A DNA stretch of 64,000 nt, taken from contig CAVTIC010000007.1 of assembly GCA_963734685.1 (NCBI GenBank), positions 124,001 through 188,000 of the forward strand. Direction: 5' to 3'. Under the pieces are notes generated by a model that was given only the letters and a program-made list of their open reading frames with translations, was not told the DNA's origin and did not search any database. Each line of letters starts with the position of its first letter. Within the stretch, counting starts at the first letter, position 1. Made by a program: the position numbers and the translations under genes. Below are positions 29,525 to 38,971 of this stretch, piece by piece. The DNA is from JAOUEA01 sp963734685 (GTDB lineage Bacteria; Actinomycetota; UBA4738; HRBIN12).

Positions 29525-30426
29525 ATGAGCACTGCGACGGCTCCCGGCCCGGCGTGCCCGCGGCCGGGTCTGGGGCCCTCGCGTCGTGCTGCTCGGGCCG
29601 GGCACGGCCTGGTGGCTCGTGTTCTTCCTCGTGCCCGTCGGGGTGCTGATCGCGTACTCCGTTCTTCAGCCGGGGTCCCTACGGCGGGGTGATCTACGAG
29701 CCGACGCTGAAGAATTACGCGCGAGCGCTCGATCCGCTCTACGTCGGCGTGCTGTGGACGTCGGTTCGCATCGCGTCGATCGCGACCGCGGCGGCGCTGC
29801 TGCTCGCCTACCCGGCGGCGCTGTTCATCACGCGGGCGTCGACGCGATGGAGGGTGCCGCTACTCGTGCTCGTGATCCTGCCGTTCTGGACGAGCTTCCT
29901 GATCAGGACCTACGCGTGGATGGTGCTGCTGAACCCGGCCGGCCTGATCAACAAGGTGCTGCATGGGCGTCGGCGTGATCGACGAGCCGCTGCCGCTGCT
30001 GTACAACGAGTTCGCGGTGACGCTCGGGCTCGTCTACGCCTACCTGCCGCTCATGGTGCTGCCGATCTACGCCTCGCTCGAACGCCTCGGACCGCAGACG
30101 TCGGAGGCGGCGGCCGACCTGTACGCCGAGCCCCGCCGAGACGCTGTGGAAGGTCACGATTCCGCTCACGATGCCCGGGCATCGTCGCGGGGTGCATCTT
30201 CGTGTTCGTGCCGAGCCTCGGGAACTTCATCGTGCCCGACCTGCTCGGCGGCGGCCAGACGGTGATGATCGGCAACGTGATCCAGCAGCAGTTCCTGACG
30301 GCTCGAGACTGGCCGTTCGGCGCTGTGCTCGCGATGTCGGTGATCGTGCTGATGTTCGTGGTGCTGGCGGTGCAGGCGCAGGTCCTCCGTCGGACGCAGG
30401 AGGTGGAACATGGCCGTCCGGCGTAG
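29525..30426 (+). CDS. ABC transporter permease, PotB type
   Basis: Six-helix permease of the binding-protein-dependent family. Visible: LGPGTAWWLVFFLVPVGVLI, YARALDPLYVGVLWTSVRIA, LLLVILPFWTSF LIRTYAW-type region (LVILPFWTSFLIRTYAW), LVYAYLPLMVLPIYASLERL and the EAA-like loop (SEAAADLYAEP, TIPLTMPGIVAG) that contacts the ATPase. Frame breaks near 29560, 29680, 29965, 30130 and 30175 interrupt it; about 300 residues when joined. Its end overlaps the next permease start (30410). Confidence 0.82.
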
Positions 30427-31211
30427 CCGCTACCTCCGGGTCCACATGGGGTTGCTTGTTCGCGTTCCTCTACCTGCCGATCGCGGTGCTCGTGGTCCTC
30501 TCGTTCAACGGCTCGGGCCTGCCGACGAACTGGAAGGGTTCTCCCTGCAGTGGTACCGGGAGCTCGACGGGCGACGAGGATCTGCTCGTCGGCGATCGAG
30601 AACTCGCTCATCGTGGCCGGGTTCGTCACCGCGATCTCGGACGTGCTCGGCACGCTGCTCGCGCTCGGGCTGCAGCGCACGGTGCGCAGCCGTGTGCTCG
30701 ACAGCGCGTTGTTCCTGCCGGCGGTGATCCCCGACATCGTGCTCGCGATCGGGTTGCTCTCGTTCTTCAACCTGCTCCGGTTCACACTGGGCCTGCACAC
30801 GATCGTGATCGCCCATGTGGTGTTCGACATGATCTTCGTGGCCGCGATCGTGCGCACGCGGCTCGGCTACTTCGACCGTCGCATCGAGGAGGCAGCCGCC
30901 GACCTCGGCGCCCACCCGGTCACGACGTTCCTGCTCGTGACGTTGCCGGCGATCCTGCCCGGCGTGATCGCCGGTGCGCTGGTCGCGTTCACGTTGTCGA
31001 TCGACGAGTTCGTGATCGCGTTCTTCAACTCGGGGCCGACATCGATCACCTTTCCGATCAGGTCTACTCGATGATCCGCTTCGGGGTGACGCCCGTGATC
31101 AACGCGGTGGCGGCGATCGTGATGGTCGTCTCGCTGGTGACGATCGTGATCGCATTGCGACTCACCGGCCGAAGGGTGAGGCGATCGACCGATCTCGCGG
31201 TGGGCGGATGA
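30410..31211 (+). CDS. ABC transporter permease, PotC type
   Basis: ATG 30410 has CAGGAGG upstream and overlaps the PotB-type gene. Segments: LFAFLYLPIAVLVVLSFNGS, NSLIVAGFVTAISDVLGTLL, LFLPAVIPDIVLAIGLLSFF, and the EAA loop EEAAADLGAHPVTTFLLVTL followed by PAILPGVIAGALVAF. ALSIDEFVI-like TLSIDEFVIAFFNSGPTS is a PotC hallmark. Frame breaks near 30455, 30540, 30570 and 31065. It ends in GGATGA overlapping the LacI start. No ATP-binding subunit gene follows, so the ATPase must come from elsewhere. Confidence 0.84.
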
Positions 31212-32241
31212 AGGCGGCCGACGACGGGGGCCAAACGGCAGCGTCGGCATCAAGGACGTCGCGAAGGCCGCGGGCGTGTCGATCACGACGGTGTCGCACG
31301 CGCTGTCGGGCAAGGGCCGGCTGACCGACGAGACACGCGAGCGGGTGCGGCGCGTCGCGAGCGACCTGGGGTATACGCCGCATCCGGCGGCCCAGAGCCT
31401 CGCGAGCGGCCGCACGGGGATGATCGCCACCGTGGTGTCGCAGCCGGGGAACGCACCGATCGCGTTCACCCAGATCGACTACTACGTCGCCCTCATGAAT
31501 GCGGCGACCCGCACGGCCGTCGGCCACGGGTACGCGCTCGTCGTGGCGCCGTCGACCTCGGGACCCGAGACGTGGGGGCGGCTCCCGCTCGATGGGGTGA
31601 TCGTGATCGACCCGGCGGACGGAGACCCGACGCTGCCGATGCTGCGGGCTCGAGGCACACCGATCGTCTTCGTCGGGCGCGACCCCAACGGGGATGCCGC
31701 CGACCTCGTGGTCGAGAACGACCGCGCCTCGGCCACTCGCTCGGTGCTCGACCACCTCGCCGGTGCCGGCGCGCAGCGGGTGGGCCTGATGGGGCTCCAC
31801 ACGTTCGAGTCGTTCACCGAGGACTCGCTCGTCGCCTACCGAGGCTGGTGCGCCGAACGGGGCCAGGCTCCCGTCGTGCACACGCTCGATGCGGATCCCA
31901 CGGCAGATGCCACGGAGTTCCGTGCCGGCGCGACGGGGTTCCTCTCGAGGGCGGATCGCCCCGACGCGGTCTTCTGTCTCTACGAGCGGCAGGGAGTGGA
32001 GCTGCTCGCCGCGGCGAGTGCCGCGGGTGTGCGGGTGCCGCAGGATCTGCTCGTCGCGACGATCGCCGAGATGGGGCTCGCCGCGTCGGCGCATCCGGCG
32101 CTCACCACCCTGGAGCTGAACCAGGATCGCCTCGGCGAGGCAGCCGCGACCGTGCTGATCGACGTGCTCGAGGGTCGTCCCGCCGCGTCCGTGCGCGACG
32201 TGCCGACGTCGATCGTGCGACGCGAGTCGACCTCTCGCTGA
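31208..32241 (+). CDS. LacI family transcriptional regulator
   Basis: About 344 residues; ATG 31208 overlaps the permease stop (ATGA), one frame break near 31235. HTH: VGIKDVAKAAGVSITTVSHA, LSGKGRLTDETRERVRRVAS, DLGYTPHPAAQSLASGRTGM, the standard LacI DNA-binding head and hinge. Effector domain follows with LPLDGVIVIDPADGD, VVENDRASATRSVLDHLAGA and LLVATIAEMGLAASAHPALT, TLELNQDRLGEAA. It is last in the transporter operon and most likely represses the operon through the palindrome at 28265-28286 until the transported solute or a metabolite binds. Confidence 0.88.
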
Positions 32242-32259
32242 CCCCTGCGTGCTAGGGGT
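32241..32259. terminator. bidirectional terminator containing a stop codon of each strand
   Basis: ACCCCT at 32241-32246 and AGGGGT at 32254-32259 form a perfect 6-bp stem, 7-nt loop. The LacI stop ends at 32241, and the minus-strand DUF1501 stop (32252-32254) lies in the loop and right arm, so both genes end in the same hairpin. Confidence 0.55.
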
Positions 32260-33583
32260 GCTGGTGAACGACGTCGGGGCGCGCGGGGCCGATGCCCGGG
32301 AACACGCTCGTGACGTCGGCCGTGCTCGCGCCGCAGCGCCGCTCGAGGACCGAGGCCAGCAGGTTGCGGTAGTCCGTGGTGGCGTCGAGGTCGCCGTCGA
32401 CGAGATCGCCCGGCGCGATCCCTGGCCAGACGCCGTGCACCTGCCCGCCCTTCACCCCGTCGCCCAGCAGGAAGACCGCTTGCCCGAAGCCGTGGTCCGT
32501 GCCGCCGGAGCCGTTCTCCTCGATGCGCCGTCCGAACTCGGTGAGGGTGATCAGGGTGACCCCGCCCATCGCGGCGCCCAGATCGGTCGCGAACGCTGCG
32601 AGGGACGATGAGAACTCGCCCAGGTGGTCCACCATCCACCCGCCGCCGACGCCGCCCTGGTCCGCGTGCATGTCCCAGTCGCCGTAGTCGACGGCCGCAA
32701 CCTGCAGCCCCACGTCGGCCTTGATCAGGCGGGCCACGTCGCGCAGCGCGTTCCCCAACCCGGAGTCCGGGTAGGCGGCGCCGTTGGCCGGGGTGTAGCC
32801 GGCGGCCCGGAGCTGAGCGGCGGTCGACAGCGCGTCGAGCGCGGTGAGCGCGGGCGCCTCGATCACCGGAGGGGCCCCCGTCTGCACACCGCGCAGCGCC
32901 GTGTCCCACCGGGCCTCCTCGGTCGGGTTCCAGGCGCCCGAGAGCTCGAAGCCGTCGACGTTCCACATCGCGAGCTCGGGAGCGGGTCCGAGGAAGGCCG
33001 GGGCCGCGGAGTTCGATCCGAGCTGCGTCGCCTGGAAGGGTTCGCCCGGGTCTCGGAGACCGAGGACGCGGTCGAGCCATCCGGTGCGGAGCGACGTCCC
33101 CGGCGCTGCTCGTTCCATCTCTTCCATCGCCGAGAAGTGGGATCGGTTCGGCTGGGCCATGCCGACGGCGTTCACGATGCCGAGGGAGCCTGCGTCGTAG
33201 AAGGGCTTCAGCGGGGCCATCGAGGGATGCATGCCGAAGTCGGCATCGAGCGGCAGCAGCTGGCCTTGGGGTACGGCGATGTTCGGCCGCCAGTTCACGT
33301 AGTGGTTGTACTGCGCGGCAGCGGCGGGCACGACGGCCTGAAGGCTGTCCATGCCGCCGCGGAGCGACAGCACCACCAGCACGTCTCCGACGTAGGGTGT
33401 GGCGCCGAACGCGAGCCTCGTGAACATGCCCTCGCTCGCGAGGCCGGCCACGACGCCGGTCGCGCCCGCCGCCTTCAGGAACGAGCGCCTGGAGAGCTCG
33501 GGCAGCGCGGGGCACCCGCACGGGCGCTCGGCGGCGGTCACGTCGATCGTGGTCGTGCGGTCTCCTTGACGCTCGATAGGCAT
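32252..33583 (-). CDS. DUF1501 protein, Tat-exported
   Basis: 443 residues from ATG 33583. Twin-arginine signal LSRRSFLKAAGATGVVAGLA near residues 30-50. The domain starts VLVVLSLRGGMDSLQAVVPA and has NRSHFSAMEEME, GWLDRVLGL, DYGDWDMHADQGG and VTLITLTEFGRRIEENGSGG followed by TDHGFGQAVFLLG, the DUF1501 pattern (alkaline-phosphatase-like fold with conserved D/H). Always found beside DUF1800 proteins, as here: the DUF1800 stop is 5 nt upstream of this start on the minus strand. Function of the pair is not established; export outside the cytoplasmic membrane is clear. Confidence 0.87.
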   Translation of the reverse strand: MPIERQGDRTTTIDVTAAERPCGCPALPELSRRSFLKAAGATGVVAGLASEGMFTRLAFGATPYVGDVLVVLSLRGGMDSLQAVVPAAAAQYNHYVNWRPNIAVPQGQLLPLDADFGMHPSMAPLKPFYDAGSLGIVNAVGMAQPNRSHFSAMEEMERAAPGTSLRTGWLDRVLGLRDPGEPFQATQLGSNSAAPAFLGPAPELAMWNVDGFELSGAWNPTEEARWDTALRGVQTGAPPVIEAPALTALDALSTAAQLRAAGYTPANGAAYPDSGLGNALRDVARLIKADVGLQVAAVDYGDWDMHADQGGVGGGWMVDHLGEFSSSLAAFATDLGAAMGGVTLITLTEFGRRIEENGSGGTDHGFGQAVFLLGDGVKGGQVHGVWPGIAPGDLVDGDLDATTDYRNLLASVLERRCGASTADVTSVFPGIGPARPDVVHQHP

Positions 33584-33588
33584 GTCGA

Positions 33589-35157
33589 TCACCGGATCCC
33601 GTTGGAAGGCGTATCGAGGATCAGCGCCACCAGGTAGGGGAGGCGCCAGTCCACGGCCGCGTCGTCTGCGTCGAGCGGATCGCTCGCCTGATGCTCGAGG
33701 AAGGCGAGCACCGCGTTGCGATGGGCGTGAGGGAGCGTGCGGAATACGAGGCGCTTCGCCAGCGTGTCGACGAGCGCCCCGTAAGTCTTCGGCAGCTTCG
33801 CCGGGAGCACGCTGTTCCTCAGGACCGGCACCTGGAGGTGGTTCGCCGGCCACCATCCGGCGGCGAGCCCCACGTGCATGTTCCAGCGTCCGAGCGTGAG
33901 GCCCGCCGAGCGCCACGGATCACCGGTGTCGGGATACCCGTTGGGCGGCACCCAGCCCATCGGCAGGTGACCCAGCCCCTCGAGCATCCAGTAGAGCCCC
34001 TGCTGCCCGTCGACCCCGTCGGGGTCCGGCTTGATGTTCAGGATCCGGAGCGTGGCGGCGACGTCCTCGAACGGCCGGCGCACCTTCTCGCCGAGCGAAC
34101 GATCGAACGCCGTCGACCGGAAGAGCTTCTCGAGCACGGGCACGATCGCCGTGTCGTGGTCGAGGTAGGTCTCCGCCAGCGAGTCGACGAGGGACCTCGG
34201 TGGGCGATCGGAGACGAACCGCTCGCACAGCTTCCTGGCGATCCGTTCGGCCGTCGAGTGATGGTGGGCGAGGTAGTCGACGTAGGCGAGCCCGACATCC
34301 TTGCCCCCCTCCTCGGTGGTGTTCTTGGCGTGCCAGCCCATCACGTCGACCCGGCCCGTGTAGTGGTCCCAGGGGTGGTACTCGAACTCGCCCGTTTCCC
34401 AGCTGATGCCGAAGCCGGTGAGGGCCATCGTCGACTGGCGCATGTCTTCCTCGTCGTACCCGCCGTCGACGCCGACCGAATGCAGCTCGAGGATCTCACG
34501 GCCGTAGTTCTCGTTCGGGTTGTCGCGCGAGCTCTCGGCGTTGTTGAGGTACATCATCATCGCCGGGTGTACGGCGGAGGCACGCAGCATGTGCGAGAAC
34601 TTGCCGAGCGCATGCTTGCGGATCACACGGGTGTCGTAGTCGTGACGGGACCACCAGCAGGCTTCATGCGGGTTCGTCACGTTCAGGTGGTTCGACCAGA
34701 AGTCGACCATCACCTCGAACAGCTGGCGCTTGCTCCACACGGCGCGGACGATCGTGGCTTGCCCCAGCGCGTACATCAGGTCCCAGGAGCCACCCAGGGT
34801 CTCGAAGGCGTGCTGCACGCTCATCCCGAGATCGGGGTACCGGTCGGCCACGTAGTCCTCGCAGAAGGGGTCGTTCAGCGAGGAAGGATCGAGCTGCCGG
34901 TCGAGCCATCTGCCGCGGCCGAGTCGCCGGATCTCCTTCACCAGTTGATGCGTGGGTCCGTGCGTGGCTCGCCGGAGCAGGTGCATGTCGGCTCCGCCCG
35001 CCGCGAGTGAGCCCGCGGCTCCGGCGGGCAGCGCCTCGAACAGACCCGCCGCCGCACCGGAGCCCGCGAGCGCGCTGCCGATCGCCGCGGCGCGCACGAA
35101 TGAGCGCCGCGACACCGGGGCGATCGCCACACTTCCGTCAGATGCGTTCCCCCTCAT
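33589..35157 (-). CDS. DUF1800 protein, Tat-exported
   Basis: 522 residues from ATG 35157 (ATG 35175 also possible). Tat signal VSRRSFVRAAAIGSALAGSG. The domain begins HLLRRATHGPTHQLVKEIRR and LGRGRWLDRQLDPSSL, then VDFWSNHLNVTNP, YLNNAESSRDNPNENYGREILELHS, FRSTAFDRSLGEKVRRPFED and GQQGLYWMLEGLGHLPMGWV PPNGYPD-type ending, all conserved in DUF1800. First gene of the two-gene operon with DUF1501. Intact reading frame. Role unknown; the pair is widespread in environmental bacteria. Confidence 0.87.
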   Translation of the reverse strand: MRGNASDGSVAIAPVSRRSFVRAAAIGSALAGSGAAAGLFEALPAGAAGSLAAGGADMHLLRRATHGPTHQLVKEIRRLGRGRWLDRQLDPSSLNDPFCEDYVADRYPDLGMSVQHAFETLGGSWDLMYALGQATIVRAVWSKRQLFEVMVDFWSNHLNVTNPHEACWWSRHDYDTRVIRKHALGKFSHMLRASAVHPAMMMYLNNAESSRDNPNENYGREILELHSVGVDGGYDEEDMRQSTMALTGFGISWETGEFEYHPWDHYTGRVDVMGWHAKNTTEEGGKDVGLAYVDYLAHHHSTAERIARKLCERFVSDRPPRSLVDSLAETYLDHDTAIVPVLEKLFRSTAFDRSLGEKVRRPFEDVAATLRILNIKPDPDGVDGQQGLYWMLEGLGHLPMGWVPPNGYPDTGDPWRSAGLTLGRWNMHVGLAAGWWPANHLQVPVLRNSVLPAKLPKTYGALVDTLAKRLVFRTLPHAHRNAVLAFLEHQASDPLDADDAAVDWRLPYLVALILDTPSNGIR

Positions 35158-35289
35158 GGCGGGTGGTATCGGCATCGGCCGCGTTCCCGCTTGACGCGCC
35201 ACCCGGGGGAAGCGACCTTCGTCGGGGTATCGGGCCCGTGCGGGGGAGGCCGGTGGTCCGCGAACGCCCGGCGGACGGCCCGACGGGTG

Positions 35290-36480
35290 TCAGCTGCGGT
35301 CGAGCACGATCTGGCGAACGTCGGTGCGACCGCTCGCGAAGCCCGCCGCGCAGTACGCGAGGTAGTACCGCCACATGCGGCGGAAGCGATCGTCGAACCC
35401 CATCTCACGGATGCGAGGCCAGGCATCGTCGAAGTTCGCGAGCCAGGTGGCGAGCGTCCGCGCGTACGACCGCCCGAACCCCTCGTCGTCGCGCCACGTG
35501 AGCCCGTGACGGCGCGCCAACCCGCGCAGCACCCCGAGTGAGGGCACCTGGCCTCCCGGGAAGATGTAGCGGCGCACGAAGTCGGGATGCTCGTTCGAGC
35601 TCTGCCAATGTCGGTCGGCGACCATGATCAGCTGCAGTCCCACGGTCCCACCCGGCCGCACACGCTCGCGCAGCTGACGGAAGAACGGATCCCAGAGGCG
35701 CTGCGGGATCGACTCCATCATCTCCACCGAGACGACGCGGTCGAAGGCGCCGTCGACCGCCCGGAAGTCAGCGAGCCGCGCGTCGACGCGATCGGCGAGG
35801 CCCTGCTCGGCGACGAGCTTGTCGACGAAGTCGTGCTGCTCCTTCGAGACCGTGATCGTGGTCACGCGGCATCCGAGCTCGTCCGCGAGGAAGCAGGCGA
35901 ACCCGCCCCATCCCGACCCGATCTCGAGCACGCGGTCGCCGGCGCGGATGCTCGCGCGCTCGGCGAGGCCGCGGTACTTCTCGCGCTGCGCCTCGGCGAG
36001 CGGCGCCTCGTCGTCGGTGAAGACGGCCGAGCTATAGGTCATCGTCTCGTCGAGCCAGGAGGCGTAGAAGTCGTTGCCGAGGTCGTAGTGCTGCACGACA
36101 TCGGTGAGCGGTCCGCGCGGTCGCGAGGGGGAGCCCAGCACGTTCCACGCGGTGCGGCCGACGGCGTGCAGCCATCGAGGCGCCGCGATGCGATAGGCCG
36201 GCTCGAGATGCAGCGCGCACAGCTCGAGGAACGCCTCGAGGTCGTCGGCGTCGTAGTCGCCGAGCACGTAGCCGTCGGCGAGTCCGATCGCTCCCGTCGC
36301 CGTGACGCGCCGCAGCAGCTTCCATCGATGCAGGGTCACCGTCGCGACCGGCCCCGGGAACCGGCCCTCGAACGTGCGGCGGGAGCCGTCGGGGAGCTCC
36401 ACGCGGAGCCGACCGGCCCGGATCCGCGCCGCGACGACGTCGAGGATGCGTCGCTCGAGCGCCCCGGCCGGCCCGTTCAT
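35290..36480 (-). CDS. cfa: cyclopropane-fatty-acyl-phospholipid synthase family methyltransferase
   Basis: 396 residues. ATG 36480 overlaps the DUF1365 stop (ATGA). N-terminal lipid-binding part contains GLADGYVLGDYDADDLEAFL. The SAM domain has VQHYDLGNDFYASWLDETMT, YSSAVF, VLEIGSGWGGFACFLADELG (motif I), TVSKEQHDFV and FDRVVSVEMMESI, then GGTVGLQLIMVADRHW and YIFPGGQVPSL, all diagnostic for CFA synthases. It adds a methylene or methyl group from SAM to a cis double bond of a membrane phospholipid acyl chain. Last gene of the operon FAD oxidoreductase-DUF1365-cfa. The divergent desaturase at 38972 would make its substrate. Confidence 0.92.
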   Translation of the reverse strand: MNGPAGALERRILDVVAARIRAGRLRVELPDGSRRTFEGRFPGPVATVTLHRWKLLRRVTATGAIGLADGYVLGDYDADDLEAFLELCALHLEPAYRIAAPRWLHAVGRTAWNVLGSPSRPRGPLTDVVQHYDLGNDFYASWLDETMTYSSAVFTDDEAPLAEAQREKYRGLAERASIRAGDRVLEIGSGWGGFACFLADELGCRVTTITVSKEQHDFVDKLVAEQGLADRVDARLADFRAVDGAFDRVVSVEMMESIPQRLWDPFFRQLRERVRPGGTVGLQLIMVADRHWQSSNEHPDFVRRYIFPGGQVPSLGVLRGLARRHGLTWRDDEGFGRSYARTLATWLANFDDAWPRIREMGFDDRFRRMWRYYLAYCAAGFASGRTDVRQIVLDRS

Positions 36481-37337
36481 ATCGGGACCGTAACCCGGAT
36501 CTGGGGTTCCACGGGAGCCTCCGGGGCACGACCTCGAGCCGGCCGGTTCGACCCCTCGACGATCGTCACCGGAGAGGCCGGCGGGAGCCCTCGGTGTCGG
36601 AACGGAGCGCCCTTCCGCCACAGGGTGAGAGCCTGCCGGTGGATGCCCGCGATCACCTTCAGCGTCACCAACGGATAGCGGACGAGCAGGCCGGCGAGCG
36701 ATCGCCCGGTGAGCGGCCGGCGGCTCGCACCGAGCGTGGCCACCAGCACCGGTCCGCCGGCCGCGGTCTCCCGCACCACGACGGAGATCCGCTCGTCCGG
36801 CACCCTGGTCGTGAAGTCGTACGTGGCGGCCATAGGGATGAACGGCGAGACGTACAGCTGCTTGTCGAACACCGTCCGGAGCGCGCGGGCCCGCGCGTTG
36901 GCGGTGACCTCGCCGGGACGAACGGGCACCAGGTAGTCGTGTGATTGCCCGAACGTGTTCGACACCTCGTAGAGGATCGCGCGGAGATCCTCGTCTGGGC
37001 CGTGACAGAACCAGACCGAGAGCGGGTTGAAGACGTAGCCGAACACCCGCGGGAACGTCAGCACTCGCACCGGTCCGCCCTCGAGGTCGACGCCGGCTTC
37101 CGCCAACCGTCGCTCGATCCACGGACGAAGCGGCGAGCCGTCGCGCGGGCCGTGGTCGGCCTCGTGGAAGCTCACCGGCGCGGCGCGGTTGAACCCGAAG
37201 CCTCGGATGCGCCGATCCAACGCGGGCAGCTCGTCGAGGTCGGCCAACAGGTACCAGACGCCGTAGGTGAATCGGTGGCGCCGGGGGAACGATCGATCGT
37301 GCATCACGGTGCCGGCGTAGAGCGCGGACGAGGTCAT
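36477..37337 (-). CDS. DUF1365 family protein
   Basis: 286 residues, ATG 37337 overlapping the upstream FAD oxidoreductase stop by ATGA. Starts SSALYAGTVMHDRSFPRRHR then FTYGVWYLLADLDELPAL, with RVLTFPRVFGYVFNPLSVWF CHG and ILYEVSNTFGQSHDYLVP, YVSPFIPMAATYDF and RYPLVTLKVIAGIHRQAL, the fixed DUF1365 pattern. The enzyme activity is unknown, but the FAD oxidoreductase-DUF1365-Cfa order is conserved across many phyla, so it most likely acts on the same fatty acyl chain. Confidence 0.9.
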   Translation of the reverse strand: MTSSALYAGTVMHDRSFPRRHRFTYGVWYLLADLDELPALDRRIRGFGFNRAAPVSFHEADHGPRDGSPLRPWIERRLAEAGVDLEGGPVRVLTFPRVFGYVFNPLSVWFCHGPDEDLRAILYEVSNTFGQSHDYLVPVRPGEVTANARARALRTVFDKQLYVSPFIPMAATYDFTTRVPDERISVVVRETAAGGPVLVATLGASRRPLTGRSLAGLLVRYPLVTLKVIAGIHRQALTLWRKGAPFRHRGLPPASPVTIVEGSNRPARGRAPEAPVEPQIRVTVPI

Positions 37338-38647
37338 GCCGACCAACCAGCCGGCGCGAGTTCGCCCTCGAGGGTCTCCGACGCCACGGCATCGGGCACG
37401 GTCCACGGGGCCGGTGAGCCCAGCCGCGCCGCCACGTCGAGGCCGGACCGCAGCCCGTCCTCGTGGAACCCGTACCCGCAGTAGCTGCCGCAGAACCAGG
37501 TGCGTTGCCCTCCCTGCATCGAGGCGATCGCCTCTTGTGCGTCGACGGCGGCGCGATCGTATTGCGGGTGGTGGTACGTGAACGACGCCACCGCATCGCT
37601 CGGCTCGGCGCTCGGGTTCAGGGTGACGAAGACCGGCCGTTCGGTGTCGAGGTTCTGCAGCCGGTTCATCCAGTAGGTGAGCGAGACGCTCCGCCGCCGG
37701 TCCTGCTCGGTCCCGGCCGCGAGGTAGTTCCAACTCGACCAGGCTCGACGGCGCACGGGCATGTACGACGGGTCGCGATGGAGCACCGCGACGTTCTCTT
37801 GGTAGCGGAACGACCCCAGCACGTCGCGCTCCCGGTCCGTCGCGTCGTCGCCGAGGATCGCGAGCGACGTGTCGGCATGGGTGGCCAGCACCACGTGGTC
37901 GAATCGTGCGTCCCGGCCGGCCTCGTCCCGCACGACGGTCCCGTCGGGGAGCCGCACCAGGGAGTCGATCGGGGTTCCGAGCCGAACGTCATCGAGGGAG
38001 TCGGCGACCCGCCGCACGTACTCACGGCTGCCACCGCTCACCGTGCGCCACTGGGGTCGGTCGCCGAGGTCGAGGAGCCCGTGGTTGTCGAGGAACCCGG
38101 CCATCGTCGCAGCCGGGTAGGAGAGCATCTCCTCGAGCCGGGACGACCAGATGCAGGCGACCATCGGGAGCAGGAAGTCCTCGCGGAATGCTCGGGAGTA
38201 CCCCGCTCGATCGAGCCACTCGCCGGTCGACTCGCGGATGCCGGCACCCACCAGGCCCTTCGCCTCGCGGGAGAACCGAACGATCTCGCGGACCATGCGC
38301 CGGTACGCCGGCCGGGCCAGGTTCGAAGGCTGCGCGAGCAGTCCGAGCCCCCGGGCCCGGTACTCGAACGCGCCTCGACCGACGGAAACCGAGAACGACA
38401 TGTCGCTCGGTTCGGTGCGGACCCCGAGGGTGTCGAACAGCCGCACGAGGTTCGGGTAGTTGCGCTCGTTGTAGACGATGAAGCCCGTGTCGACCGCCAC
38501 GGCATGTCCGCGATCTTCGATCTCCACGGTGTTCGCGTGTCCGCCCAGGTGCGAACCCGCTTCGTACACGGTGACCCGGTGCTGCCGAGCCAAGGCCCAG
38601 GCGGCCCCGAGGCCCGCGATGCCACTGCCGATCACGGCGATGTCCAC
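37334..38647 (-). CDS. FAD-dependent oxidoreductase (amine-oxidase fold) of the Cfa operon
   Basis: 437 residues. GTG 38647 chosen for CAGGAG 8 nt upstream. FAD motif DIAVIGSGIAGLGAAWALAR at the N-terminus, EAGSHLGGHANTVEIEDRGH, VDTGFIVYNERNYPNL, then LPMVACIWSSRLEEMLSYPA, HVVLATHADTSLAILGD, FRYQENVAVLHRDPSYMP and SWNYLAAG, typical of the oxidoreductase linked to DUF1365 and Cfa genes. C-terminal WFCGSYCGYGFHEDGLRSG contacts FAD. Probably catalyses oxidation or reduction of the acyl chain before or after methylation. First gene of the operon. Confidence 0.9.
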   Translation of the reverse strand: MDIAVIGSGIAGLGAAWALARQHRVTVYEAGSHLGGHANTVEIEDRGHAVAVDTGFIVYNERNYPNLVRLFDTLGVRTEPSDMSFSVSVGRGAFEYRARGLGLLAQPSNLARPAYRRMVREIVRFSREAKGLVGAGIRESTGEWLDRAGYSRAFREDFLLPMVACIWSSRLEEMLSYPAATMAGFLDNHGLLDLGDRPQWRTVSGGSREYVRRVADSLDDVRLGTPIDSLVRLPDGTVVRDEAGRDARFDHVVLATHADTSLAILGDDATDRERDVLGSFRYQENVAVLHRDPSYMPVRRRAWSSWNYLAAGTEQDRRRSVSLTYWMNRLQNLDTERPVFVTLNPSAEPSDAVASFTYHHPQYDRAAVDAQEAIASMQGGQRTWFCGSYCGYGFHEDGLRSGLDVAARLGSPAPWTVPDAVASETLEGELAPAGWSA

Positions 38648-38971
38648 TGATTGCTCCTGTCGATGCTCGACGATCGTCGGTGGTGCTCCCCAGGGCTTCG
38701 CGCTCGAGGTGCCGCCGGATGTCCGACGACGAGGCCGGTCTCCGCGCGGTACCCTGTGGGCCGGCCAGTCACTCCTTCCTCGGCCCCTGAACGGTCGGTA
38801 GGCCTTCCGGCTTTTCGGTCGATACGCCTGCCGATCCGCCGGCCGATCCGTCGGCCGGTCCGCGGGCAACGAGGTCAGCGTGGCAGAGCCTTGCAGAGGT
38901 TCCGGTGCTGAACCTATGCAACACCTATGCAACACGGAAGAGGCACCGGAACCGACACGAGGAGCGAGCAC
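38648..38971. promoter_or_regulatory. divergent promoter region of the lipid-modification genes, with an 11-bp tandem repeat
   Basis: 324 bases between the FAD oxidoreductase (minus) and the acyl-ACP desaturase (plus). An 11-bp unit, CCTATGCAACA, occurs twice head to tail at 38913-38923 and 38924-38934, ending 38 nt before the desaturase start. Further upstream is a run of related CCGATCCG and CGGCCGGTC words (38830-38868). The tandem repeat is a candidate binding site for a regulator that uses direct repeats. No gene seen. Confidence 0.4.

Noticed and set aside
37463..38650. Long open frame opposite the FAD oxidoreductase (395 codons)
   Set aside because: Arg/Pro/Val-rich with no family resemblance; mirrors the codon positions of the real gene, as usual in high-GC DNA. 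The same applies to long frames opposite the sulfatase (5831-7249), LigC (57241-58317), TypA (53365-55056) and ndh (16166-18034).
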